A DNA stretch of 64,000 nt from Streptomyces typhae (GTDB lineage Bacteria > Actinomycetota > Actinomycetes > Streptomycetales > Streptomycetaceae): positions 124,001 to 188,000 of the forward strand of contig NZ_WPNZ01000001.1 in the NCBI RefSeq assembly GCF_009755605.1, in the 5' to 3' direction. Of the stretch, positions 25,005 to 32,561 are shown piece after piece. The translations under genes were made by a program, and so were the position numbers. Within the stretch, counting starts at the first letter, position 1; each line of letters opens with the position of its first letter. The notes beneath the pieces were generated by a model. The model saw nothing but the letters and a program-made list of their open reading frames with translations. It was not told the origin of the DNA and did not search any database.

Positions 25005-26129
25005 ATGTCGATGATCCGCGACCTGCGTGACGCCGTCCGCCCCTCCCTGCGCAAGGACAGCGCCTCCTACAGCTCGTACGACACCACCCGCGACCCCCGC
25101 TCCGTCTCCGCCGTCGTGGACTGCGCCGTCTACCGCGACGGCCGCCGCGTCGCCTGCGACACGACCGACGAGACGCTCACGCCGCACGAGGCGATGCTCC
25201 AGGTGCGCCGTGACGGCGGCTTCGCGTGGATCGGTCTGCACGAGCCCACGGAGGCCGAGTTCGCCGGGATCGCCGCCGAGTTCGGACTGCACCCGCTCGC
25301 CGTGGAGGACGCGGTCCACGCCCACCAGCGTCCCAAGCTGGAGCGGTACGACGACACGCTGTTCACGGTCTTCAAGACCATCCACTACGTGGAGCACGCC
25401 GAGCTGACCGCCACCAGTGAGATCGTCGAGACCGGCGAAGTCATGTGCTTCACCGGCCGGGACTTCTTCATCACGGTGCGGCACGGCGGACACGGCTCGC
25501 TGCGCGCGCTGCGGCGCCGCCTCCAGGACGAGCCGGAGCTGCTCGCCAAGGGCCCCTCGTCGGTCCTGCACACCATCGCCGACCACGTCGTGGACGGCTA
25601 TCTGGCCGTCGCCGACGCCATGCAGGTCGACATCGACGACGTCGAGAACGAGGTCTTCGCCGCCACCGGCAAAGGCGTCTCGCGCGGTGTGGACGCCGGC
25701 CGGATCTACCAGCTCAAGCGGGAGGTCCTGGAGTTCAAGCGGGCCGTGCAGCCGCTCCTTCGGCCCATGCAGCTGCTGAGCGAGCGGCCGATGCGGCTCG
25801 TCGACCCCGACATCCAGAAGTACTTCCGCGACGTCGCCGACCACCTCGCGCGCGTCCAGGAGCAGGTGCTCGGCTTCGACGAACTGCTCAACTCCATCCT
25901 CCAGGCCAACCTCGCGCAGGCCGCCGTCGCGCAGAACGAGGACATGCGCAAGATCACGTCCTGGGCGGCCATCATCGCCGTGCCCACGGCCGTCTGCGGT
26001 GTCTACGGCATGAACTTCGACCACATGCCGGAGCTGCACTGGCGGTTCGGCTACCCGATGGTGCTCGGCTTCATCGGCGTCGTCTGCTGGTCGATCCACC
26101 GCACCCTGAAGCGCAACGGCTGGCTGTAG
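25005..26129 (+). CDS. corA: CorA family magnesium/cobalt transporter
   Basis: A 374-residue CorA channel subunit: a large N-terminal cytoplasmic alpha/beta domain, long stalk helix, and two C-terminal membrane helices. The selectivity motif YGMNF is present at about residue 334, followed by the loop DHMPELHW. The second helix (VLGFIGVVCWSIHRTLK) ends in the usual basic tail. ATG 25005 has GAAGGAG 7 nt upstream. Uptake of Mg2+ is the expected role, as a pentamer in the membrane. An MgtE-like regulatory module lies 1.6 kb downstream, suggesting a shared metal theme. Confidence 0.93.
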   Translation: MSMIRDLRDAVRPSLRKDSASYSSYDTTRDPRSVSAVVDCAVYRDGRRVACDTTDETLTPHEAMLQVRRDGGFAWIGLHEPTEAEFAGIAAEFGLHPLAVEDAVHAHQRPKLERYDDTLFTVFKTIHYVEHAELTATSEIVETGEVMCFTGRDFFITVRHGGHGSLRALRRRLQDEPELLAKGPSSVLHTIADHVVDGYLAVADAMQVDIDDVENEVFAATGKGVSRGVDAGRIYQLKREVLEFKRAVQPLLRPMQLLSERPMRLVDPDIQKYFRDVADHLARVQEQVLGFDELLNSILQANLAQAAVAQNEDMRKITSWAAIIAVPTAVCGVYGMNFDHMPELHWRFGYPMVLGFIGVVCWSIHRTLKRNGWL

Positions 26130-26193
26130 GGCCGGTCCGGCGGCACCTCCCGCTCCCTCGGCCCCGCCCGCGCGGCCGGACTACAGTGACCGC

Positions 26194-26709
26194 ATGACTG
26201 CTGCCACTGACGCGCTGTACGGCCGCGCCCTCGTCGAGGAGGCCACGAAGAAGTCGGGGCTCATCTGGGTCGGCGGCCCGGGACCCGTGCGCGCGCTGTG
26301 GCACGTGTGGGCCGACGGCGCCGCCCATGTCGTCGGCGACGGCCCCGGTGAGCAGCCGCTGCCGGACCTCGTCGACGGGGCACGCGCCGACGTCACCGTA
26401 CGCAGCAAGGACAAGGGCGGCCGGGTGGTCTCCTGGACGGCCGCGGTGACCGAGCTCGCGCCGCGCTCCGAGGCCTGGGAGGCCGCCGTCGCCGAGCTGA
26501 AGGGCAAGCGCCTCAACGCGCCCGACGGCGAGCTCATGGTGGAGCGCTGGGCCGAGCAGTGCCGGGTGCTGCGGCTCACCCCCGAGGACGCGCGCACGGA
26601 CCTGCCGGACGGCTCCCTCGCGGCGGTCCCGCTGCCCACGCCGGCGACGACCCGCGAGCCGGTGCCCGCTGCGCTGCCGCGGCTCCTGTTCAAGCGCAAG
26701 CAGCGCTGA
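26194..26709 (+). CDS. Conserved hypothetical protein, possible FMN-barrel-like
   Basis: A 171-residue soluble protein starting MTAATDALYGRALVEEATKK. The central part (GPVRALWHVWADGAAHVVGD, then ARADVTVRSKDKGGRVVSWT) alternates strands as in pyridoxamine-oxidase-like split barrels, but I see no clear FMN-binding signature, so this is tentative. TACAGT lies 6 nt before the ATG and no ribosome-binding site is present, so the transcript is probably leaderless. It follows corA by 64 bp and converges on the lipoprotein gene. Confidence 0.8.
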   Translation: MTAATDALYGRALVEEATKKSGLIWVGGPGPVRALWHVWADGAAHVVGDGPGEQPLPDLVDGARADVTVRSKDKGGRVVSWTAAVTELAPRSEAWEAAVAELKGKRLNAPDGELMVERWAEQCRVLRLTPEDARTDLPDGSLAAVPLPTPATTREPVPAALPRLLFKRKQR

Positions 26710-26748
26710 GCCGCACCGGCGCCGGGCCCCACCCGCGCCGGGCGCCCC

Positions 26749-27528
26749 TCACGACGTCGGCAGCTGCTTGCCGTAGTCCACCGTCTCGTTCAGGCCCGGC
26801 TCCTCCAGGGGGAAGTCCTTGCCCCACTCGGTGAGCCGCAGCGTGCCCGCGTCGCCCGCCCGCTGGAGGCGCTGCGGATAGGGCGTGCCCGCCAGGGAGA
26901 CGTCCAGGGTGCCGCCCGCGCCCTCGTCGCCCGCGATCCTGATGACGCGCCGGGCACCGGACCCGACGCGGTCGCCCTTGGACAGCGTCCCGTGCAGCGT
27001 GAGCGTGCCGTCCAGCATCAGGCCCTTGTCGGTGAAGCCGCTGAGCTGCTGGTAGGCGGGGTCCCCGGGCGGCACCTTCACATACTTCCCGCCGAGCTTC
27101 TCGGCCGCCGCCCGGTCCGCCGGGGACCCCTCGCCCTCGCCACCCGACTCGCCCTGATGTGTCCAGAAATCGGTGTCGGCCTTCAGATACAGGTGCTTGT
27201 CGACCCGCAGCAGCTGGAAGGTTCCTCCTTTGGACGTCACCGAGCCGGTGCCGCCGGAGTCCTTCAGACGCATGTCCAGCTTGTACGTCCGGCCCTTGCT
27301 GACGAGCGTCCCGGAGAGCCGTACCGCCGTCGCGCCCTTGGCGGCCTGCTGCGTCTTGCCCTGGATCTTCGTCGCGGACAGCTTGCCCACGCCGTTCGTG
27401 CCCGCGTCCGGGTCCTCGCTGCCGCCGCCGCAGCCCGTCAGGCCCGCGCCGCCCACCACGAGCCCGGCGCACACCGCGCCCACCCAGGCGGCCCTTCGCG
27501 TACGGCGGGCCTGTCGCATCGCAGTCAC
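26749..27528 (-). CDS. Secreted lipoprotein (LppX/LprG-like possible)
   Basis: A 259-residue lipoprotein. The N-terminus is basic, then hydrophobic, and ends in the lipobox LTGC (Cys33), followed by a Gly/Ser linker. The mature domain has repeated strands (AVRLSGTLVSKGRTYKLDMR; FQLLRVDKHLYLKADTDFW) resembling the half-barrel of the LprG/LppX/LolA class. That assignment is by pattern only. The start is GTG 27528 or the ATG three codons later. It is divergent from the MgtE-like gene by 244 bp. Confidence 0.82.
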   Translation of the reverse strand: MTAMRQARRTRRAAWVGAVCAGLVVGGAGLTGCGGGSEDPDAGTNGVGKLSATKIQGKTQQAAKGATAVRLSGTLVSKGRTYKLDMRLKDSGGTGSVTSKGGTFQLLRVDKHLYLKADTDFWTHQGESGGEGEGSPADRAAAEKLGGKYVKVPPGDPAYQQLSGFTDKGLMLDGTLTLHGTLSKGDRVGSGARRVIRIAGDEGAGGTLDVSLAGTPYPQRLQRAGDAGTLRLTEWGKDFPLEEPGLNETVDYGKQLPTS

Positions 27529-27772
27529 AGGTGGCGCTGCCTCTCGTGCGGACGTCCTCTACGACCCAGGCCTGAGCGGACCACGGCCTGGCGTACCGCA
27601 GCGTACCGGTGCCGTCCGGGTGACTCCGAGCCAGTCCGTCCGGACGCCCCACCAGGGCGGATGCGCCCGGTACCGGCTAGCCTGAGGCCCGTACGAAAGG
27701 CCGTACAAATGGCTGCAAAGAGCGACATGGCCCGGCGGACGAACAGAAGCGAGCAGCGAGGAGGCGCCGCAC

Positions 27773-29050
27773 ATGGCAGGGAGCGCGCCCCGGATCTTCG
27801 TCTCGCACCTCGCCGGCACGGCCGTCTTCGACCCGAACGGCGACCAGATGGGCCGGGTGCGCGATCTGGTCGCCATGCTCAGGACCGACCGCAGACCGCC
27901 GCGGCTGCTCGGCTTCGTCGTCGAACTGACCACGCGGCGGCGCATCTTCCTGCCCATCACGCGGGTTACCGGCATCGAGTCGGGCCAGGTCATCACGACC
28001 GGCGTCCTGAACGTGCAGCGCTTCGAGCGGCGGCCCACGGAGCGCCTCGTCATCGGCGAGATGCTGGACCGCCGGGTCACCCTGGTGGAGAGCGGCGAGG
28101 AGGTCACCGTCCTCGACGTGTCCGTGCGCCGGCTCCCGGCCCGCAGGGACTGGGAGGTGGACCGGCTCTTCGTCCGCAAGGGCAGGGGCGGGGCGTTCCG
28201 GCGCAAGGGCGAGGCGCTGACCGTCGACTGGTCCGCCGTCGCGGGGTTCTCCCTGGAGGAGCACGGCCAGGGCGCCGAGCGGCTGCTCGCCACCTTCGAG
28301 CAGCTGCGCCCCGCCGACCTCGCCAACGTGCTGCACCACCTGTCGCCGAAGCGGCGCGCCGAGGTCGCCGCCGCCCTCGCCGACGACCGGCTCGCCGATG
28401 TCCTCGAAGAGCTCCCCGAGGACGACCAGATCGAGATCCTCGGCAAGCTCCAGGAGGAACGCGCCGCCGACGTCCTGGAGGCCATGGACCCCGACGACGC
28501 CGCCGACCTGCTCGCCGAGCTGCCCGAGGACGACAAGGAGCGTCTGCTCACCCTGATGCAGCCGGACGACGCCGCCGACGTGCGCCGTCTCATGGCGTAC
28601 GAGGAGCGCACGGCGGGCGGTCTGATGACGACCGAGCCGATCGTGCTGCGCCCGGACGCCACCGTCGCGGACGCCCTCGCCCGGGTGCGCAACCGGGACC
28701 TGTCCCCCGCGCTCGCCGCGCAGGTGTACGTGTGCCGGCCGCCGGACGAGACCCCGACCGGCAAGTACCTGGGCACGGTGCACTTCCAGCGGCTGCTCCG
28801 CGACCCCCCGTACACGCTGGTCGGCGCGATCATCGACGACGACCTCAGGCCGCTGCGGCCGGACGCCGAGCTGCCGGTGGTGGCGGGCTTCTTCGCCGCG
28901 TACGACATGGTCTCGGCGCCGGTGGTCGACGAGGGCGGCTCGCTGCTCGGCGCGGTCACCGTCGACGACGTGCTCGACCACATGCTGCCCGACGACTGGC
29001 GCGAGACGGAGCTTCACCTCCAGGAGGGGACGGGTCATGGCGGCGCCTGA
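27773..29050 (+). CDS. MgtE-like intracellular module without channel (PRC, MgtE_N, CBS)
   Basis: A 425-residue soluble protein. Residues 1-150 form PRC-barrel-like units (VSHLAGTAVFDPNGDQMGRV). Residues 155-275 are the MgtE N-domain superhelix with its repeated ELPEDD/MDPDDAADLL motifs. Residues 285-415 are a CBS pair beginning MTTEPIVLRPDATVADAL. In MgtE channels these parts sense Mg2+ and gate a membrane pore, but here the protein ends right after the CBS domains with no membrane helices. It may be a free magnesium or nucleotide sensor acting on another protein. ATG is preceded by GAGGAGG. The next gene overlaps by 14 bp. Confidence 0.88.
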   Translation: MAGSAPRIFVSHLAGTAVFDPNGDQMGRVRDLVAMLRTDRRPPRLLGFVVELTTRRRIFLPITRVTGIESGQVITTGVLNVQRFERRPTERLVIGEMLDRRVTLVESGEEVTVLDVSVRRLPARRDWEVDRLFVRKGRGGAFRRKGEALTVDWSAVAGFSLEEHGQGAERLLATFEQLRPADLANVLHHLSPKRRAEVAAALADDRLADVLEELPEDDQIEILGKLQEERAADVLEAMDPDDAADLLAELPEDDKERLLTLMQPDDAADVRRLMAYEERTAGGLMTTEPIVLRPDATVADALARVRNRDLSPALAAQVYVCRPPDETPTGKYLGTVHFQRLLRDPPYTLVGAIIDDDLRPLRPDAELPVVAGFFAAYDMVSAPVVDEGGSLLGAVTVDDVLDHMLPDDWRETELHLQEGTGHGGA

Positions 29051-29621
29051 ACGGGAGCGGGAGGGGCGGGCCCGGGAGCGGGAACGGGAGCGGGAGGGGC
29101 GGGGCCGGGGGCGGTTCCGGCTCGACCAGCCGCGGCCGCCGCGCCGCAAGCTGCTCCCCGACTACGACCCGGAGGCGTTCGGGCGGCTCTCGGAGCGGAT
29201 CGCGCGGTTCCTCGGCACCGGGCGCTTCATCGTCTGGATGACGGTCGTCATCATCATGTGGGTCGTCTGGAACGTCTCCGCCCCCGACCACCTGCGCTTC
29301 GACAGCTACCCCTTCATCTTCCTGACCCTGATGCTGTCCCTCCAGGCCTCGTACGCGGCGCCGCTGATCCTGCTCGCGCAGAACCGCCAGGACGACCGCG
29401 ACCGCGTCACCCACGAGCAGGACCGCAAGCGCAACGAGCGGTCCATCGCGGACACCGAGTACCTCACCCGGGAGATCGCCGCCCTGCGCCTGGGCCTCGG
29501 CGAGGTCGCCACCCGCGACTGGATCCGCTCCGAACTCCAGGACCTGGTCAAGGAGCTGGAGGAGCAGCAGCCCGTATTCCCGGCCGAGAGCGGCCGACCG
29601 CGTGATGTAGGCGACCGCTGA
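29037..29621 (+). CDS. DUF1003 membrane protein
   Basis: A 194-residue DUF1003 protein. Residues 3-30 are an Arg/Glu repeat (EREREREG), encoded by a GGGAGCGG-type repeat; two helices follow (FIVWMTVVIIMWVVWNV and YPFIFLTLMLSLQASYAAPLILL), then a long coiled coil (RVTHEQDRKRNERSIADTEY onward). The ATG lies inside the MgtE-like gene with GGAGGGG 6 nt upstream, so translation is coupled. The pair is conserved in M. tuberculosis as I recall; physical interaction with the MgtE-like module is a reasonable inference. Confidence 0.88.
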   Translation: MAAPEREREGRAREREREREGRGRGRFRLDQPRPPRRKLLPDYDPEAFGRLSERIARFLGTGRFIVWMTVVIIMWVVWNVSAPDHLRFDSYPFIFLTLMLSLQASYAAPLILLAQNRQDDRDRVTHEQDRKRNERSIADTEYLTREIAALRLGLGEVATRDWIRSELQDLVKELEEQQPVFPAESGRPRDVGDR

Positions 29622-29664
29622 GAGACCTTCCCGGCCCCCTGCTACTGGGCCGTACCATCTCCTT

Positions 29665-30798
29665 ATGGCTACGGAAGACGCGGTGCGCGAAGCACTGGCG
29701 ACGGTGAACGACCCCGAGATCCAGCGACCCATCACCGAACTGGGGATGGTCAAATCGGTGGAGATCGGCGCCGACGGCGCGGTCGCCGTCACCGTCTACC
29801 TGACGGTCTCCGGCTGCCCGATGCGCGACACGATCACGAAGAACGTGACGGACGCGGTCGCGGCCGTCGAGGGCGTCACGCGCGTCGACGTCACCCTGGA
29901 CGTGATGAGCGACGAGCAGCGCAAGGAGCTGGCCACGGCGCTGCGCGGCGGCCAGGCCGACCGCGAGGTGCCGTTCGCCAAGCCGGGCTCGCTGACCCGG
30001 GTGTACGCGGTCGCCTCCGGCAAGGGCGGCGTCGGCAAGTCGTCGGTCACGGTGAACCTGGCGGCGGCGATGGCGGCCGACGGCCTCAAGGTCGGCGTGG
30101 TCGACGCCGACATCTACGGCCACTCGGTGCCGCGCATGCTCGGCGCGGACGGCCGCCCCACCCAGGTCGAGAACATGATCATGCCGCCGTCGGCGAACGG
30201 CGTGAAGGTCATCTCCATCGGCATGTTCACGCCCGGCAACGCACCGGTGGTGTGGCGCGGCCCGATGCTGCACCGCGCGCTCCAGCAGTTCCTCGCGGAC
30301 GTCTTCTGGGGCGACCTGGACGTGCTGCTCCTGGACCTGCCGCCGGGCACGGGCGACATCGCGATCTCCGTCGCCCAGCTCGTCCCGAACGCCGAGATCC
30401 TGGTCGTCACCACCCCGCAGCAGGCCGCCGCCGAGGTCGCCGAGCGCGCGGGCTCCATCGCCGTGCAGACCCATCAGAAGATCGTCGGCGTGGTCGAGAA
30501 CATGTCGGGGCTGCCCTGCCCGCACTGCGACGAGATGGTCGACGTGTTCGGCACCGGAGGCGGCCAGAAGGTCGCGGAGGGCCTGACGAGGACCACGGGC
30601 GCGACGGTTCCTGTGCTCGGGTCCATCCCGATCGACGTACGGCTCCGCGAGGGCGGGGACGAGGGGAAGCCCGTCGTCCTCTCCGACCCGGAGTCGCCCG
30701 CGGGGGCGGCGCTGCGGGCCATCGCCGGGAAGCTCGGCGGGCGCCAGCGGGGGCTGTCCGGGATGTCGCTGGGGATCACGCCGCGGAACAAGTTCTGA
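29665..30798 (+). CDS. mrp: Mrp/ApbC iron-sulfur carrier ATPase
   Basis: A 377-residue P-loop protein that binds and transfers Fe-S clusters in the cytoplasm. The N-terminal MIP18/DUF59 domain spans about 1-80; the deviant Walker A GKGGVGKSS is at about 118, Walker B is in LLLDLPPGTGD, and the cluster-bridging CPHC is at about 284. All expected motifs are intact. TACCAT and a short CTCC lead precede the ATG. It follows the DUF1003 gene by 43 bp and may share its transcript. Confidence 0.93.
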   Translation: MATEDAVREALATVNDPEIQRPITELGMVKSVEIGADGAVAVTVYLTVSGCPMRDTITKNVTDAVAAVEGVTRVDVTLDVMSDEQRKELATALRGGQADREVPFAKPGSLTRVYAVASGKGGVGKSSVTVNLAAAMAADGLKVGVVDADIYGHSVPRMLGADGRPTQVENMIMPPSANGVKVISIGMFTPGNAPVVWRGPMLHRALQQFLADVFWGDLDVLLLDLPPGTGDIAISVAQLVPNAEILVVTTPQQAAAEVAERAGSIAVQTHQKIVGVVENMSGLPCPHCDEMVDVFGTGGGQKVAEGLTRTTGATVPVLGSIPIDVRLREGGDEGKPVVLSDPESPAGAALRAIAGKLGGRQRGLSGMSLGITPRNKF

Positions 30799-30837
30799 CT
30801 GAGCGTTTCGCCCTGTGAGCGGTTTCCCGCACGCGCC

Positions 30838-30930
30838 CGCCCGTTCATGGCGCTGCGCGCCCGCGCTCATCGCGCCGCGCACCCGCCCGTCATCGCGCCG
30901 CGCGCTCGGCCGTTCATCGTGCCGCGCGCT
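30838..30930. repeat. Degenerate 22-24 bp tandem repeat
   Basis: About four imperfect units with core CGTTCATCG(T/C)GCCGCGCGCTCG lie in the 195-bp gap between the convergent mrp and hypothetical genes. They contain no coding signal; a transcription-termination role is possible. Confidence 0.65.
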
Positions 30931-30993
30931 CGTCCCCGAACGCCGGGCGGTCCGGCTCCGGCCCGCCCGGCGCTCAGCACTGGAATCGCGCGG

Positions 30994-31668
30994 CTACTTC
31001 GCCTCGTACGAGGTGATGTCCTGCACCACCGAGAAGCCCAGGCCGTACGCGCTCATTCCGCGTCCGTACGCCCCCAGGTGCACGCCCTCCTTGGTGGAGC
31101 CCGCGAGGACCCAGCCGTACTCGGACTCCCGGTAGTGGAACGAGGTCGGCTCCCCGTCCACGGGCAGGGAGAGGGTCGACCAGTCGGACCCGTCCAGGTC
31201 GTCGGCGAGGACCCAGGCGGTCTCGGTCTGCTGGTCGAGCCAGTCGTCCCGCAGGCTGTGGTCCATCTGGCCGGGCCAGGTGAGGGACAGCAGGCCCACA
31301 CCGGCCAGCCACGCCGCGGAGGACACCGAGGTCGCCTCCAGGACACCGGTGCCGTCGCCGCTGCGGCGCACCGGGTTGGCGGCGACGCTCACCACGACCG
31401 CGAACCGCTCCTTGTCGCCGGTCCCGAACGTCCCTTCGGCGCGCACCGACGGCTCGTCCCCGTGACCGATGGAGCCGTGCTCCACGGCCCCGTCCGCGCC
31501 GGTGCCCACCTGCATCAGCCAGCGCGGTCCCGTGAAGGCCTCGTCCAGGCCGTACCAGGGGAAGGGCGCCAGCAGGTAGCCGTCGACCGTGCGCCGGGCG
31601 GAGGGCGCGGCCTGCGCGGCGCCCTCCGCGTCTGGCGCCTGCGCGCCCACCCGACTTGTCGTCTCCAT
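30994..31668 (-). CDS. Conserved hypothetical protein, 224 aa
   Basis: ATG 31668 with GAGGAGG 11 nt upstream. The soluble protein has many Trp and Gly residues (LLAPFPWYGLDEAFTGPRW; LLSLTWPGQMDHSLRDDWL) and no signal peptide or membrane helix. It ends YGLGFSVVQDITSYEAK. I do not recognise a family. Its place directly after tatB in the sigE-rseA-htrA-tatB direction suggests it may belong to that regulon, although 255 bp separate them. Confidence 0.75.
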   Translation of the reverse strand: METTSRVGAQAPDAEGAAQAAPSARRTVDGYLLAPFPWYGLDEAFTGPRWLMQVGTGADGAVEHGSIGHGDEPSVRAEGTFGTGDKERFAVVVSVAANPVRRSGDGTGVLEATSVSSAAWLAGVGLLSLTWPGQMDHSLRDDWLDQQTETAWVLADDLDGSDWSTLSLPVDGEPTSFHYRESEYGWVLAGSTKEGVHLGAYGRGMSAYGLGFSVVQDITSYEAK

Positions 31669-31923
31669 GTACCCGGCCGCCTCCTCGCTCTCGTCGGTCC
31701 GGAGCGGCCCGCCCCCCTCGGGCGTCCTCACGCCGGACAACAAGGCAGGATAGCCACACCGATTCCGGATGCCGGTAAACCGGTGGGCGACAGGGGTGTC
31801 CGCAGCGCCATCGACGATGCCGTGGCGCACGCCGGAGCGCGGACGAGGGACGGCGCGGGCGCACACTCCCGCAGGGCCGGCGCGGGTCCCGCCCGGTGGT
31901 TCCGGAGGGTTCCGGGACGGAGG

Positions 31924-32412
31924 TCAGGTGGCGTCGGCGTCGAACGGCGGCGGGTCCCCGGCCGCGGGTTTGCCCGGCTCGGGGCGCTTTTCCATGTCGA
32001 CGCGGTCGCCTCGGCCGCTGCTGGAGCCGTTGGCCGACGCGGTGCCGGAACCGGCGGTCCTGCTGCCGGAGTCGTCGGCGGAATCGCTGTCGCGGCCGTG
32101 CACGGCGTCCGCGACTTCGGCCATTTCCTTCTTCAGGTCGAAGCCGTTGCGGATCTCCTTCAGACCGAGGTCGTCGTTCTCCAGCTGTTTGCGGATGAAC
32201 TTCTTCGGGTTCAGGTCCTCGAACTCGAAGTCCTTGAACTCCGGTCCCAGTTCATTCCGTATGTCCTGCTTGGCGCTGTCGGAGAACTGCCGGATCTTGC
32301 GGATGGTGCGGGACACGTCCTGAATCAGCTTCGGCAGCTTGTCCGGTCCGAAGATCAGCACGGCGAGGATGATCAGCGTCACTATCTCGAGTGCGCCAAT
32401 GTCGTTGAACAC
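31924..32412 (-). CDS. tatB: Twin-arginine translocase subunit TatB
   Basis: A 162-residue TatB: one N-terminal membrane helix (ALEIVTLIILAVLIFGP), the hinge GPDKLPKLI and an amphipathic helix, followed by a charged, disordered tail. TatB with TatC recognises folded twin-arginine proteins. GTG start at 32412 with AAGGAG upstream. It lies downstream of htrA in the same order as in mycobacteria. The acidic/Ser-rich end (about residues 105-162) is variable in the family. Confidence 0.93.
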   Translation of the reverse strand: MFNDIGALEIVTLIILAVLIFGPDKLPKLIQDVSRTIRKIRQFSDSAKQDIRNELGPEFKDFEFEDLNPKKFIRKQLENDDLGLKEIRNGFDLKKEMAEVADAVHGRDSDSADDSGSRTAGSGTASANGSSSGRGDRVDMEKRPEPGKPAAGDPPPFDADAT

Positions 32413-32561
32413 CTTGAAGACTCCTTGCCGTCCGGACCGGTTCTACGGTACCCGCCGCGGCTGTCCGTCCGGTAGCCGCAGGGCTACCACACGGACAACA
32501 GGGCGACCGCTTCTGTTCGGGGCTCACTCGCCGCTGGGGGGCTCGTTCGCGGCCGGAGGGC

